Shown: positions 38,066 through 47,839 of the stretch, one piece after another
Layout: each line of letters opens with the position of its first letter
Numbering within the stretch: position 1 is the first letter of the stretch
Origin: Providencia alcalifaciens DSM 30120
GTDB lineage: Bacteria > Pseudomonadota > Gammaproteobacteria > Enterobacterales > Enterobacteriaceae
DNA: 64,000 nucleotides
Assembly: GCF_000173415.1 (NCBI RefSeq)
Contig: NZ_ABXW01000062.1
Location: forward strand, 1-64,000
Direction of reading: 5' to 3'
Translations under genes and position numbers: made by a program
Notes under the pieces: generated by a model
The model's database searches: none
Told to the model about the DNA's origin: nothing
Seen by the model: only the letters and a program-made list of their open reading frames with translations

Positions 38066-38201
38066 TGGTAGGCACAAAATGCATCGTGCTGCCATGTCGA
38101 CATTCGCACAGCCACAAGTAGCTGTGCGAACCTCAAACTCCCGCCATAAATGTAAAATAACTGTGAAACAAATGTGATCTGGTAGGCAGATTTAGAATAA
38201 A

Positions 38202-38230
38202 AAAACACCAGTAAAATCAAAGGGTGTTTT
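38202..38230 (+). terminator. Terminator after hutC
   Basis: AAAACACC / GGTGTTTT with a 13-base loop and a continuing T-run. It separates the hutIC unit from hutUHT. Confidence 0.8.
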
Positions 38231-38316
38231 TCTATGTAATTGTTATTAATGAGTTATTTTTATCTTCGATGTTCGTTATCGCCATCTCAATTGTTAAAAA
38301 ATAAATTGATTGTACA

Positions 38317-38326
38317 TGTATATACA
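38317..38326. promoter_or_regulatory. HutC-type operator upstream of hutU
   Basis: The same palindrome TGTATATACA as before hutI, here inside TTGTACATGTATATACAA, 58 bases before the hutU start and next to a TATCTATAG that could be the -10 element. Confidence 0.75.
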
Positions 38327-38383
38327 ACTATATCTATAGGGAGACGCTATAAGTCAAACACGCATCTAAGTGAGGGTATATTC

Positions 38384-40063
38384 GTGACAAAGTTAAATAA
38401 CAAATATCGTAATATTGAAATTCGAGCACCTCGTGGAACCACCTTGACGGCTAAAAATTGGCTGACAGAAGCACCACTGCGCATGTTGATGAACAACCTC
38501 GATCCTGACGTGGCAGAAAATCCCCATGAATTAGTGGTTTATGGTGGGATTGGTCGCGCAGCCCGTAACTGGCAATGTTATGACCAAATTGTTGAATCCC
38601 TAAAGCAGCTAGAGAGCGATGAAACTTTACTCGTGCAATCGGGTAAACCCGTTGGCGTATTTAAAACTCACGAAAATGCGCCTCGCGTACTCATTGCTAA
38701 CTCTAACCTTGTACCTCATTGGGCGAATTGGGAACATTTTAATGAACTCGATGCGAAAGGTTTAGCAATGTACGGTCAAATGACTGCGGGAAGCTGGATT
38801 TATATTGGCAGCCAAGGGATTGTCCAAGGTACATATGAAACCTTCGTTGAAGCTGGCCGCCAACATTATAATGGTGATTTAACCGGGCGTTGGGTGTTAA
38901 CGGCAGGTTTAGGTGGAATGGGTGGCGCACAACCATTAGCGGCAACATTAGCCGGTGCTTGTTCGTTAAATATTGAGTGCCAGCAAAGCCGCATCGATTT
39001 CCGCTTAAGAACCCACTATGTGGATGAACAAGCGACAGATTTAGATGATGCGTTAGCACGCATCAAGAAATACATCTCAGAAGGCAAAGCCGTTTCTATC
39101 GCATTATGTGCCAATGCTGCCGAGGTCTTGCCTGAGCTTGTCCGTCGTGGTGTTAAGCCCGATATGGTGACTGACCAAACGAGTGCCCATGATCCACTTA
39201 ATGGTTATTTACCCATTGGCATGAGCTGGGAACAATATCGCGAGAAGAGCGTACAAGACCCTCAAGGCACCGCGTTGGCAGCGAAGAAATCCATGGCAGA
39301 ACATGTGAAAGCGATGCTGGCATTTCAAGCACAAGGTATTCCGACATTCGACTACGGTAATAATATTCGCCAAATGGCATTAGAAATGGGCGTTGAAAAT
39401 GCGTTCGATTTCCCTGGGTTTGTGCCTGCGTATATTCGACCTCTATTTTGCCGTGGTGTGGGTCCCTTCCGTTGGGTTGCACTCTCAGGTGACCCTGAAG
39501 ATATCTATAAAACCGATGCAAAAGTGAAAGAGTTACTGCCTGATGATAAACATCTGCATCGCTGGCTGGACATGGCTCGTGAGCGTATTAGTTTCCAAGG
39601 TTTGCCAGCACGTATTTGCTGGGTTGGCTTAGGAGATCGTGCCAAATTAGGTTTAGCGTTCAATGAAATGGTGAGAAGTGGTGAGGTATCTGCTCCGATT
39701 GTCATTGGGCGCGATCACTTGGATTCGGGGTCGGTAGCAAGCCCGAACCGAGAAACAGAAGCGATGAAAGATGGTTCTGATGCCGTGTCTGACTGGCCAT
39801 TACTCAATGCATTACTCAATACTGCCAGCGGAGCAACGTGGGTGTCATTACACCACGGTGGCGGCGTTGGAATGGGCTTCTCTCAACATTCTGGTGTGGT
39901 GATTGTGTGTGATGGTACCGATGCTGCCGCAGAGCGAATTGCGCGTGTATTACATAATGATCCTGCAACTGGCGTGATGCGCCACGCGGATGCAGGTTAT
40001 GACATCGCTATCGAATGTGCGAAAGAGAAAAACTTAAACTTACCTATGCTAAAAACACGTTAG
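38384..40063 (+). CDS. hutU: Urocanate hydratase HutU
   Basis: A 559-residue NAD+-dependent urocanase (typical 550-560), converting urocanate to imidazolonepropionate. Conserved features include [48 protein letters not shown] and the active-site region [10 protein letters not shown]. The GTG at 38384 is chosen because it matches the family N-terminus and has GAGGG seven bases upstream; an open extension of 48 codons runs back through the promoter and is unlikely to be translated. The stop is 11 bases before hutH. Confidence 0.97.
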   Translation: MTKLNNKYRNIEIRAPRGTTLTAKNWLTEAPLRMLMNNLDPDVAENPHELVVYGGIGRAARNWQCYDQIVESLKQLESDETLLVQSGKPVGVFKTHENAPRVLIANSNLVPHWANWEHFNELDAKGLAMYGQMTAGSWIYIGSQGIVQGTYETFVEAGRQHYNGDLTGRWVLTAGLGGMGGAQPLAATLAGACSLNIECQQSRIDFRLRTHYVDEQATDLDDALARIKKYISEGKAVSIALCANAAEVLPELVRRGVKPDMVTDQTSAHDPLNGYLPIGMSWEQYREKSVQDPQGTALAAKKSMAEHVKAMLAFQAQGIPTFDYGNNIRQMALEMGVENAFDFPGFVPAYIRPLFCRGVGPFRWVALSGDPEDIYKTDAKVKELLPDDKHLHRWLDMARERISFQGLPARICWVGLGDRAKLGLAFNEMVRSGEVSAPIVIGRDHLDSGSVASPNRETEAMKDGSDAVSDWPLLNALLNTASGATWVSLHHGGGVGMGFSQHSGVVIVCDGTDAAAERIARVLHNDPATGVMRHADAGYDIAIECAKEKNLNLPMLKTR

Positions 40064-40074
40064 GAGTGCCATTG

Positions 40075-41607
40075 ATGACTAAATTAACGATCCATCCAGG
40101 GAAAATGACACTCGATGAATTACGCGTTGTCTTCCAAAAATCCGTTACCGTAGCATTAGATAAACATGCACACAGCGCCATTGAAAAAAGTGTCGCGACG
40201 GTCAATAAAATTATTGCTGAAGATAAAACAGCATACGGTATTAATACTGGGTTTGGTTTACTCGCTAACACCCGTATTGCCAGCAAAGATCTGCAATCTT
40301 TACAACGCTCTATTGTAATGTCCCATGCGGCGGGAGTGGGCGAACCACTGGATGATGATCTGGTTCGCTTGATTATGGTGCTCAAAATCAACAGTCTTGC
40401 TCGCGGTTTTTCAGGTATTCGCTTGGAAGTGATTGAGGCATTAATTGCGTTAGTTAACGCGCAAGTGTATCCGTTCATTCCTGCAAAAGGTTCTGTAGGT
40501 GCATCTGGCGACTTAGCACCATTGGCACATATGAGCTTAATTCTGATTGGTGAAGGTAAAGCACGTGTTGATGGTCAATGGTTACCGGCGAAAAAAGCGT
40601 TAGAAAAAGCGGGCTTGAAGCCATTAACGCTGGAAGCTAAAGAAGGTTTAGCACTCCTGAACGGGACTCAAACCTCGACAGCATTTGCATTAAAAGGTCT
40701 ATTTGCTGCTGAAAATTTATTGTTATCGGGTATTGTGTGTGGCGCATTAAGTGTCGAAGCCACATTAGGTTCACGTAAGCCATTTGATGCACGTGTCCAA
40801 GAAGTTCGTGGTCAAAAAGGTCAAATTGATGTGGCAGCATTATTCCGTGATGTTCTGTCGCCAACCAGTGAGCTGTCACAATCCCATGCGAACTGCTCGA
40901 AAGTTCAAGACCCCTATTCATTACGTTGCCAACCGCAGGTGATGGGCGCATGTTTAACGCAAATTCGCCAAGCCGCTGAGGTGATTTTAATTGAATCAAA
41001 CGCAGTTTCCGATAACCCTCTGGTATTTACGGATAACGGCGACATCATTTCTGGCGGTAACTTCCATGCTGAACCAGTCGCGATGGCAGCGGATAATATC
41101 GCGTTGGCGTTAGCGGAAATTGGTGCGTTGTCAGAGCGTCGTATTGCTATGTTGATGGACACGCATATGTCCCAACTCCCGCCATTCTTGGTCAACAATG
41201 GGGGGGTAAACTCCGGCTTTATGATTGCGCAGGTAACGGCAGCAGCATTAGCAAGTGAAAACAAAGCGTTAGCACATCCATCTAGTGTGGATAGCTTACC
41301 AACTTCTGCGAACCAAGAAGATCACGTTTCGATGGCGCCAGCAGCCGGTCGTCGTTTGTGGGAAATGGCGAAAAACGTTACGGGAATTTTAGCCATCGAG
41401 TGGCTATCTGCGTGTCAGGGAATGGATTTCCGCGATGGCTTAAAATCGAGTGAAAAACTGGAAAAAGCCCGTAAAACCTTGCGTGATAAAGTCGCGTATT
41501 ACGATAAAGACCGTTATTTCGCGCCGGATATCGAGGCAGCTATCTCGCTTATTGATCAACATAAACTTGCCACGTTGTTTGCAGCAAACTCGGTTTTTCA
41601 TTCATAA
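40075..41607 (+). CDS. hutH: Histidine ammonia-lyase HutH
   Basis: A 510-residue lyase (family ~509) that deaminates L-histidine to trans-urocanate. The Ala-Ser-Gly triad that cyclises to the MIO electrophile is at residues 143-145 ([13 protein letters not shown]). Other family motifs are [15 protein letters not shown] and PEDVS-like NQEDHVSM. The ATG at 40075 is preceded by AGGAG; an upstream in-frame ATG overlaps hutU by 49 bases and is not preferred. It is co-transcribed with hutU. Confidence 0.97.
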   Translation: MTKLTIHPGKMTLDELRVVFQKSVTVALDKHAHSAIEKSVATVNKIIAEDKTAYGINTGFGLLANTRIASKDLQSLQRSIVMSHAAGVGEPLDDDLVRLIMVLKINSLARGFSGIRLEVIEALIALVNAQVYPFIPAKGSVGASGDLAPLAHMSLILIGEGKARVDGQWLPAKKALEKAGLKPLTLEAKEGLALLNGTQTSTAFALKGLFAAENLLLSGIVCGALSVEATLGSRKPFDARVQEVRGQKGQIDVAALFRDVLSPTSELSQSHANCSKVQDPYSLRCQPQVMGACLTQIRQAAEVILIESNAVSDNPLVFTDNGDIISGGNFHAEPVAMAADNIALALAEIGALSERRIAMLMDTHMSQLPPFLVNNGGVNSGFMIAQVTAAALASENKALAHPSSVDSLPTSANQEDHVSMAPAAGRRLWEMAKNVTGILAIEWLSACQGMDFRDGLKSSEKLEKARKTLRDKVAYYDKDRYFAPDIEAAISLIDQHKLATLFAANSVFHS

Positions 41608-41656
41608 AAACCTGTAGTTCATATACCTATAGTTCCTATAAGTAAGTGTTTTAAAA

Positions 41657-41679
41657 GCAGCCGACTATGTATCGGCTGC
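41657..41679 (+). terminator. Hairpin between hutH and hutT
   Basis: GCAGCCGA / TCGGCTGC, an 8-bp GC-rich stem, lies 50 bases after hutH and 42 bases before the permease start. It lacks a T-run, so it may attenuate read-through or protect the mRNA end rather than stop transcription. Confidence 0.5.
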
Positions 41680-41720
41680 GAATTCTCTTCGAAACGACTG
41701 ATAAAAACGAAGGACACAAC

Positions 41721-43109
41721 ATGCAAAGCACATCACAACTTGCGCGTGGACTTTCTGCGCGCCACATCCGATTTATGGCCCTCGGTTCAGCAATAGGAAC
41801 GGGGTTGTTTTATGGTTCAGCAAAAGCGATACAAACAGCGGGTCCGGCGGTCCTGCTTGCCTATATTATCGGCGGCGCCGCTGTTTTTATGGTTATGCGC
41901 GCCCTTGGTGAAATGGCAGTACGTAGCCCACTTGCGGGGTCATTTTCTCAATATGCGAGCCACTATTTAGGTGCGAGAGCTGGTTTTTTCACGGGGTGGA
42001 CATATGTATTTGAAATGCTGATCGTCTGCTTGGCGGATGTGACCGCATTTGGGGTTTATATGAAGTTATGGTTCCCCGATGTCGCACAGTGGATTTGGGT
42101 ACTGAGTATTATCTGTTTTATTGGTGCGATTAACTTATGTCACGTTAAAACCTTCGGTGAAATGGAATTTTGGCTATCGATTGTCAAGGTTGCGGCGATT
42201 GTAGCCATGATTGTCGGCGGCGCTGCCATTATGATGTTTGGTTTTGGTCAAGCTTCTGAACATGCCGTTGGGGTATCAAACCTGTTTGATAATGGCGGGT
42301 TTATGCCAAATGGAATAGGCGGGGTCATCGCCTCATTTGCGGTAGTAATGTTTGCCTTTGGCGGGATTGAAGTGATTGGAATTACGGCTAGCGAAGCCAA
42401 AAATCCTGATGTGACGATCCCAAGAGCGATTAATGCGGTGCCTGTACGTATTTTACTTTTCTATGTACTGACATTGTTTGTCCTCATGTGTATCTACCCG
42501 TGGAATCAAATTGGTCAAAACGGTAGCCCGTTTGTTCAAATATTTGATAGCTTAGGCATTTCAGCGGCGGCGAATATTTTGAACGTGGTGGTGATCACTG
42601 CTGCAATTTCCGCGATTAACAGTGATATTTTTGGTGCAGGTCGAATGATGTATGGTATGGCTCATGAAGGGCAGGCACCAAAATCATTTACTAAGTTAAC
42701 GAAAAATGGGGTGCCTTGGATGACCGTCTTGGTCATGGTGTTGGTACTGTTTATCGGCGTGGTACTGAATTACATGATCCCTGAAGATGTATTCTTAGTT
42801 ATCGCATCGATTGCGACCTTTGCAACGATTTGGGTTTGGTTGATGATTTTGTTGGCTCAGTTTGCGATGCGTCGTAAGATGACGCCGGAACAAGTCCAGC
42901 AATTGAAATTCCCTGTGCCAATGTGGCCTGTTGCGCCCATCCTCGCGATCGCCTTTATGTTGTTTATTTTTGGTGTCTTAGGGTATTTCGAAAGTACTCG
43001 AATTGCGCTGTATGTCGGTATTGGTTGGTTAGTATTGTTGACGATTGCCTACGCTGTTTGGGTGAAAAAACCAGAAGAAGAAGCAAAAGAAGTCGAAGAG
43101 TTAGCGTAA
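41721..43109 (+). CDS. hutT: Amino acid permease, probable histidine transporter HutT
   Basis: A 462-residue inner-membrane transporter of the APC superfamily with 12 predicted helices. The first helix has the substrate-binding [13 protein letters not shown], followed by [17 protein letters not shown]. It resembles ProY/HisT-type permeases. Position directly after hutH makes histidine (or urocanate) the likely substrate. The start at 41721 has AAGGA eight bases upstream; the longer frame from 41667 runs into the intergenic hairpin. Substrate is inferred from context. Confidence 0.85.
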   Translation: MQSTSQLARGLSARHIRFMALGSAIGTGLFYGSAKAIQTAGPAVLLAYIIGGAAVFMVMRALGEMAVRSPLAGSFSQYASHYLGARAGFFTGWTYVFEMLIVCLADVTAFGVYMKLWFPDVAQWIWVLSIICFIGAINLCHVKTFGEMEFWLSIVKVAAIVAMIVGGAAIMMFGFGQASEHAVGVSNLFDNGGFMPNGIGGVIASFAVVMFAFGGIEVIGITASEAKNPDVTIPRAINAVPVRILLFYVLTLFVLMCIYPWNQIGQNGSPFVQIFDSLGISAAANILNVVVITAAISAINSDIFGAGRMMYGMAHEGQAPKSFTKLTKNGVPWMTVLVMVLVLFIGVVLNYMIPEDVFLVIASIATFATIWVWLMILLAQFAMRRKMTPEQVQQLKFPVPMWPVAPILAIAFMLFIFGVLGYFESTRIALYVGIGWLVLLTIAYAVWVKKPEEEAKEVEELA

Positions 43110-43134
43110 AACATACAATATAGTGCATCGTACA

Positions 43135-43182
43135 GTGCCCTTGATGAAAGTCAGGGGCACAGCTATTTGGGCACCTAAATAG
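43135..43182 (+). terminator. Tandem hairpins ending the hut block
   Basis: Two adjacent inverted repeats, GTGCCC...GGGGCAC (43135-43160) and CTATTTGGG...CCTAAATAG (43163-43182), follow the permease gene. No long T-run is present, but together they mark the end of the hut unit before prmB. Confidence 0.5.
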
Positions 43183-43301
43183 GCAAACAAGTGCTCATCT
43201 GTGTATTTTCTTACATTAATCTGCTGATTTGTCTCTCACTTCATGGCAAACTTTAGCCATTCAAATTTTCCTTTTTAATAGACAGGTAGGAGAAACCCTT
43301 C

Positions 43302-44234
43302 TTGGAAAAGATCTTCGTTGATGAAGCCGTCGCAGAACTTCATACCATTCAAGACATTTTACGTTGGACCATGAGCCGCTTTAACGCTGCAAATATTTAC
43401 TATGGTCACGGCACAGATAACCCATGGGATGAAGCCTTACAGTTAGTATTGCCAAGCCTGTATTTACCGATGGATTTACCGGATGAGCTACTGACTTCGC
43501 GCCTGACGCCAACGGAGCGCCATCGTATTATTGAGCGCGTATTACGTCGCATCAATGAGCGTATTCCAGTTGCCTACTTGACTAACAGCTCATGGTTCTG
43601 TGGTCATGAGTTTTATGTGGATGAGCGTGTGTTGATCCCGCGTTCGCCAATTGGTGAACTGATTAACAATCATTTTGTGGGTTTATTATCTGACGAACCG
43701 CAAACGATCCTCGATTTGTGTACAGGAAGTGGTTGTATTGCTATTGCTTGCGCGTACGAATTCCCTGAAGCAGAAGTGGATGCAGTGGACATCTCAACGG
43801 ATGTATTGGCGGTGACTGAGCAAAATATTGCGAATCATGGCTTAGAGCATCGAGTGATCCCAATTCGTTCAGATTTGTTCAGAGATATGCCTGAAGTTAA
43901 ATATGATTTGATTGTCACGAATCCACCGTATGTGGATGCAGAAGACATGGACGATCTACCACAAGAGTTCCGTGTCGAACCTGAGTTAGCACTGGCTGCG
44001 GGTAGTGATGGTCTGAAATTAGTCCGTCGTATTCTAGCGAATGCACCTCGCTTCTTAAATGAAGACGGAATTTTAGTGTGTGAAGTGGGTAACAGTATGG
44101 TGCATCTGATTGAACAATATCCAGATATTCCATTTATCTGGTTAGATTTCGAATTTGGTGGTGATGGCGTGTTTATGTTAACCCGTGAGCAGTTGGTTGA
44201 ACATCACGAACACTTCGCATTATACATTGATTAA
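43302..44234 (+). CDS. prmB: PrmB ribosomal protein uL3 glutamine methyltransferase
   Basis: A 310-residue SAM-dependent methyltransferase that methylates a glutamine of ribosomal protein L3 (uL3). Motif I is [16 protein letters not shown] and the glutamine-methylating signature is TNPPYVD. The N-terminal region ([18 protein letters not shown]) matches E. coli PrmB. It begins with TTG at 43302 behind TAGGAG, and no ATG gives a better match. It lies upstream of aroC as in E. coli, separated by 103 bases. Confidence 0.96.
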   Translation: MEKIFVDEAVAELHTIQDILRWTMSRFNAANIYYGHGTDNPWDEALQLVLPSLYLPMDLPDELLTSRLTPTERHRIIERVLRRINERIPVAYLTNSSWFCGHEFYVDERVLIPRSPIGELINNHFVGLLSDEPQTILDLCTGSGCIAIACAYEFPEAEVDAVDISTDVLAVTEQNIANHGLEHRVIPIRSDLFRDMPEVKYDLIVTNPPYVDAEDMDDLPQEFRVEPELALAAGSDGLKLVRRILANAPRFLNEDGILVCEVGNSMVHLIEQYPDIPFIWLDFEFGGDGVFMLTREQLVEHHEHFALYID

Positions 44235-44337
44235 TAAAGAGTTGCGTTACTCGAGATAATCAAATAAAACATAATAATTACGCACAACATCATATTTTTT
44301 AACAAAATAAGAATCGCAAGCAAATAGGAAACAGGGA

Positions 44338-45426
44338 ATGGCTGGAAATTCAATTGGGCAACTGTTTCGTGTGACTACGTTTGGGGAGTCGCACGGACTC
44401 GCGTTAGGCTGTATCGTTGACGGTGTTCCACCGGGATTGGCACTAACTGAAGCGGATTTACAAATCGATTTAGATCGCCGCCGTCCAGGTACTTCTCGCT
44501 ATACCACGGCGCGACGTGAACCTGACCAAGTAAAAATTCTGTCTGGGGTTTTCAATGGTGTGACAACGGGCACAAGCATTGGACTATTAATTGAAAACAC
44601 GGATCAACGCTCTCAAGATTACGGCGCGATTAAAGATGTGTTTCGTCCAGGACATGCTGATTACACCTACGAGCAAAAGTATGGCATGCGCGATTACCGA
44701 GGTGGTGGACGTTCATCTGCACGTGAAACTGCGATGCGCGTTGCGGCTGGGGCAATTGCTAAAAAATATCTGCAAGAAAAATTTGGTATACAAATTCGCG
44801 CTTGTCTAACGCAAATGGGCAGCGTGGAGTGTGAAATTAAAGATTGGTCGATTGTCGAAGAAAACCCATTTTTCTGCCCAGATCCAAGTAAATTAGATGC
44901 CCTTGATGAGCTGCTTCGTGGCTTGAAAAAAGAAGGGGACTCTATTGGTGCGAAAGTTACTGTTGTCGCTGAAAATGTGCCTGCGGGGTTAGGTGAGCCA
45001 GTCTTTGACCGCCTAGATGCGGATATCGCTCATGCACTGATGAGCATTAATGCGGTAAAAGGCGTAGAAATTGGCGATGGTTTTGGTGTCGTAAGCTTAA
45101 AAGGCAGTGAAAACCGTGATGAAATCACTCGCCACGGTTTTACATCTAATCATGCGGGTGGCATTTTAGGTGGGATCAGTAGCAGCCAACCTATTATTGC
45201 GCATATCGCCATGAAACCAACCTCAAGCATTACGGTTTCAGGGAAAACCTTGGATCGCCATGGTGAAGAAGTCGAGATGATCACGAAAGGTCGCCATGAT
45301 CCATGCGTCGGTATTCGTGCAGTGCCAATTGCGGAAGCCATGATGGCGATTGTGCTAATGGATCACTTCTTGCGCCACCGTGGACAGTGTGCGGATGTTG
45401 TGTCAACAATGGCGCCATTTGAGTAA
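44338..45426 (+). CDS. aroC: Chorismate synthase AroC
   Basis: A 362-residue FMN-dependent enzyme that converts 5-enolpyruvylshikimate-3-phosphate to chorismate, the last common step for aromatic amino acids. Family signatures are visible: [32 protein letters not shown] and [17 protein letters not shown]. The start is preceded by AGGAAACAGG. In E. coli mepA follows aroC; here yfcA does. Confidence 0.98.
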   Translation: MAGNSIGQLFRVTTFGESHGLALGCIVDGVPPGLALTEADLQIDLDRRRPGTSRYTTARREPDQVKILSGVFNGVTTGTSIGLLIENTDQRSQDYGAIKDVFRPGHADYTYEQKYGMRDYRGGGRSSARETAMRVAAGAIAKKYLQEKFGIQIRACLTQMGSVECEIKDWSIVEENPFFCPDPSKLDALDELLRGLKKEGDSIGAKVTVVAENVPAGLGEPVFDRLDADIAHALMSINAVKGVEIGDGFGVVSLKGSENRDEITRHGFTSNHAGGILGGISSSQPIIAHIAMKPTSSITVSGKTLDRHGEEVEMITKGRHDPCVGIRAVPIAEAMMAIVLMDHFLRHRGQCADVVSTMAPFE

Positions 45427-45440
45427 TTACCGGTATTTTT

Positions 45441-45466
45441 AGTGGATATCCGTCGGGGTATCCACT
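45441..45466 (+). terminator. Hairpin after aroC
   Basis: AGTGGATA / TATCCACT with a 10-base loop, 15 bases after aroC and followed by GTGTTTTAAA. A plausible but weak intrinsic terminator. Confidence 0.55.
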
Positions 45467-45593
45467 GTGTTTTAAAGGTTAGGATGAAACCTCGATTATA
45501 ATCCATCCGGGCTGTGATATTTATTGTCTATCAATGAGGCAGTAAATAGATAACAAATCTACATCGTGATAGTTCACTTATCTGGAATGTAAA

Positions 45594-46397
45594 ATGGATT
45601 GGCTTACCGCCGTTGCGCCTGAAGTTTACGCTCTGTTGTTCTTTGTCGCTCTACTTGCCGGTTTTATCGATTCTATTGCAGGAGGCGGTGGCTTACTGAC
45701 TATCCCCGCGTTACTGTCTGTAGGAATTACCCCGGTTGAAACGTTGGCAACCAATAAGTTACAAGCGATTGGCGGCTCTTTCTCAGCCACGCTCTATTTT
45801 GCTCGGCGTAAAGCGATCAATTTACGAGAGCAAATTTTCCCAGTCATTATGACCATGATTGGGGCGATGATCGGGGCGATTTTAATCCAATCTATCGATA
45901 CTGCCTTTTTGAAACAGCTTTTACCGGTGATGGTCATCTGTGTTGGGCTCTATTTTTTACTGACGCCTTCCTTAGGAGTACAAGATAGACCTCAGCGTGT
46001 CAGTATGCCGATTTTCGGTGTAGCGGCAGGGATGGGGATTGGTTTTTATGATGGCGCATTTGGTCCGGGTACGGGGTCATTTTTAGCGCTAGCCTATGTT
46101 CTGTTATTAGGGTATAACCTCGCCAAAGCAACGGCACATGCGAAATTGTTAAATTTTGCCTCCAATTTTGGATCTTTGATCTTTTTTATTATCGGAGGTC
46201 ATGTTCTTTGGGTGCTTGGTTTTGTTATGCTTGCCGGTCAAATGGTTGGCGCGAGACTGGGTGCGCGTTTAGTGTTAACCAAAGGACAAAAACTTATCAG
46301 GCCGATGATCGTCGTGATTTCATTACTCATGAGCATCAAGCTGTTAAATGACAGCCACGGTGACGACATTAAAGCTTGGTTTCTCACATTATTTTAA
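45594..46397 (+). CDS. yfcA: YfcA, TSUP-family membrane transporter
   Basis: A 267-residue inner-membrane protein (E. coli YfcA: 269) of the TauE/SafE family. Two similar halves each begin with a glycine-rich segment (DSIAGGGGLLTIPAL and FYDGAFGPGTGSFLAL) in about eight hydrophobic helices. The family exports or imports sulfur-containing anions and organic acids; the YfcA substrate is not established. It lies 17 bases before epmC, so the two are likely co-transcribed. Confidence 0.93.
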   Translation: MDWLTAVAPEVYALLFFVALLAGFIDSIAGGGGLLTIPALLSVGITPVETLATNKLQAIGGSFSATLYFARRKAINLREQIFPVIMTMIGAMIGAILIQSIDTAFLKQLLPVMVICVGLYFLLTPSLGVQDRPQRVSMPIFGVAAGMGIGFYDGAFGPGTGSFLALAYVLLLGYNLAKATAHAKLLNFASNFGSLIFFIIGGHVLWVLGFVMLAGQMVGARLGARLVLTKGQKLIRPMIVVISLLMSIKLLNDSHGDDIKAWFLTLF

Positions 46398-46414
46398 GAT
46401 GATTTAAGCGTTCC

Positions 46415-46963
46415 ATGACCCAACATCACTATCAGCAACTTATTGATATTTTCGAACAATGTTTCGGCAAAGAGTACAACACCAAGTTGGTAAAAGGGGA
46501 TGACGAGCCTATCTATTTACCCGCAGATGACACCACGCCATATCACCAAATCGTATTTGCTCACGGTTTTTTCACGAGCGCACTTCATGAGATTTCTCAC
46601 TGGTGCATCGCTGGGGAAGCCCGTCGTCAGCAGGTAGATTATGGTTACTGGTATTGCCCAGATGGTCGCGATGAGAAAACCCAATGTGATTTTGAGGTTG
46701 TTGAAATCAAACCTCAGGCATTTGATTGGTTTTTCTGTGTTGCAGCAGGTATTCCTTTCAATGTGAGTTGTGACAACTTGGAAGGGGATTTTGAACCTGA
46801 CCGTATCGCATTTATGCGTAAAGTCCATGGGCAAGTGATGGAGTACCTCGAAAAAGGTATCCCAGAAAGACCGCTACGCTTTATTAATGCGTTACAATCG
46901 TTTTACAATACACCTCCACTTTCTGCGGAACTGTTTCCTTATCCGGAAGATATTTTCGCCTAA
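46415..46963 (+). CDS. epmC: EpmC elongation factor P hydroxylase
   Basis: A 182-residue protein (same as E. coli YfcM/EpmC) that hydroxylates the beta-lysylated lysine of elongation factor P, completing the modification begun by EpmA and EpmB. The HEISHWCIAG motif provides conserved histidine and acidic residues of the iron-binding site, and YGYWYCPDGRDE is the other family signature. It is in a probable operon with yfcA and yfcL. Confidence 0.95.
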   Translation: MTQHHYQQLIDIFEQCFGKEYNTKLVKGDDEPIYLPADDTTPYHQIVFAHGFFTSALHEISHWCIAGEARRQQVDYGYWYCPDGRDEKTQCDFEVVEIKPQAFDWFFCVAAGIPFNVSCDNLEGDFEPDRIAFMRKVHGQVMEYLEKGIPERPLRFINALQSFYNTPPLSAELFPYPEDIFA

Positions 46964-46993
46964 TAGAATCACCCACTACAGTAAGGATTAAGC

Positions 46994-47266
46994 ATGCTTG
47001 CGGATTTTGAAACACGCATACTGACGAAAATTGATGATATGGTTGAACACGCCAGCGATGATGAGCTGTTTGCTGGTGGTTATTTGCGTGGTCACTTAAC
47101 CCTTGCTGTCGCCGAGTTAGAAGAAGAGAATGAATCCAGTGTTGATGCGCTGTACCAGCGTGTTGAGCTGAGTATCCAAAATGCCATCAAAGCAGGTGAA
47201 TTAACACCACCAGACCAAGTTTTAGTGCTGGGAATGTGGAAAACTCTGCTGGATACTGTGCGTTAG
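46994..47266 (+). CDS. yfcL: YfcL family protein
   Basis: A 90-residue acidic, mostly helical cytoplasmic protein matching YfcL in sequence ([20 protein letters not shown]) and in position between epmC and the mnmC region. No function is known to me. An AAGGATTAAGC ribosome site precedes the ATG. Confidence 0.92.
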   Translation: MLADFETRILTKIDDMVEHASDDELFAGGYLRGHLTLAVAELEEENESSVDALYQRVELSIQNAIKAGELTPPDQVLVLGMWKTLLDTVR

Positions 47267-47270
47267 TTTT

Positions 47271-47804
47271 ATGGATCCCATTGATTGCATGTATTCCATT
47301 CGATTAGCAACCCATGAAGATGCTCAATTTTTACCTGCGGTGGAAGAATCTGCAGGACAAACCTTCGCGGGGCATCCTAAGTTTGATTGGATAGCTAAAG
47401 GTGAGGTTCAGCCGGTAGAAAATCACGTTGAATGTATCCGTAAAGGCTTAGAATGGCTAGTCGTTGACAGCCATGATCAACCTGTTGGCTTTATTATGGT
47501 AGAACACTTAACAGGTAGTCTGCATATTGTGGAGCTTTCGGTACAGCAATCAGCGCAAGGGAAAAGCTTAGGTAAACGGCTTATCACGCAGGTTATTGAT
47601 TTCGCTAAATCCCAGCAAGTGAGTCATGTCACACTGACCACATTCCGAGATATTCCGTGGAATGCACCTTACTATCAGCGTTTAGGCTTTTCTATTATGG
47701 CGGCATCTCAGTTAACACCTGAGCTAGACGCGATTTTACAACAGGAAGTCGATGCAGGGTTTCAAGCAGCAGATCGCTGCGCTATGCAATTGAGCGTCAA
47801 TTAA
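47271..47804 (+). CDS. GNAT family N-acetyltransferase
   Basis: A 177-residue acetyltransferase. A typical N-terminal strand-helix (YSIRLATHEDAQFLPAVEESAGQTF) is followed by the acetyl-CoA-binding region LSVQQSAQGKSLGKRLI (Q/R-x-x-G-x-G/A type) and NAPYYQRLGF. The substrate is unknown. It begins 5 bases after yfcL, suggesting co-transcription, and it is an insertion relative to the E. coli yfcL-mnmC order. An internal ATG at 47289 would place the start at the first family strand and is an equally plausible start. Neither has a strong ribosome site. Confidence 0.88.
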   Translation: MDPIDCMYSIRLATHEDAQFLPAVEESAGQTFAGHPKFDWIAKGEVQPVENHVECIRKGLEWLVVDSHDQPVGFIMVEHLTGSLHIVELSVQQSAQGKSLGKRLITQVIDFAKSQQVSHVTLTTFRDIPWNAPYYQRLGFSIMAASQLTPELDAILQQEVDAGFQAADRCAMQLSVN

Positions 47805-47809
47805 ATATT

Positions 47810-47838
47810 AGGGCTTCCAAGTAGAAGCCCTCTTTTCG
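47810..47838. terminator. Bidirectional terminator between GNAT gene and mnmC
   Basis: AGGGCTTC / GAAGCCCT with a 6-base loop, followed by CTTTTCGTTT on the plus strand and TAATATTTAA on the minus strand, located between convergent stop codons. Confidence 0.8.
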
Positions 47839-47839
47839 T

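Noticed and set aside
38240-38383. 48-codon N-terminal extension of HutU
   Set aside because: It covers the HutC-type operator and likely promoter; the GTG at 38384 fits family length and has a ribosome site.
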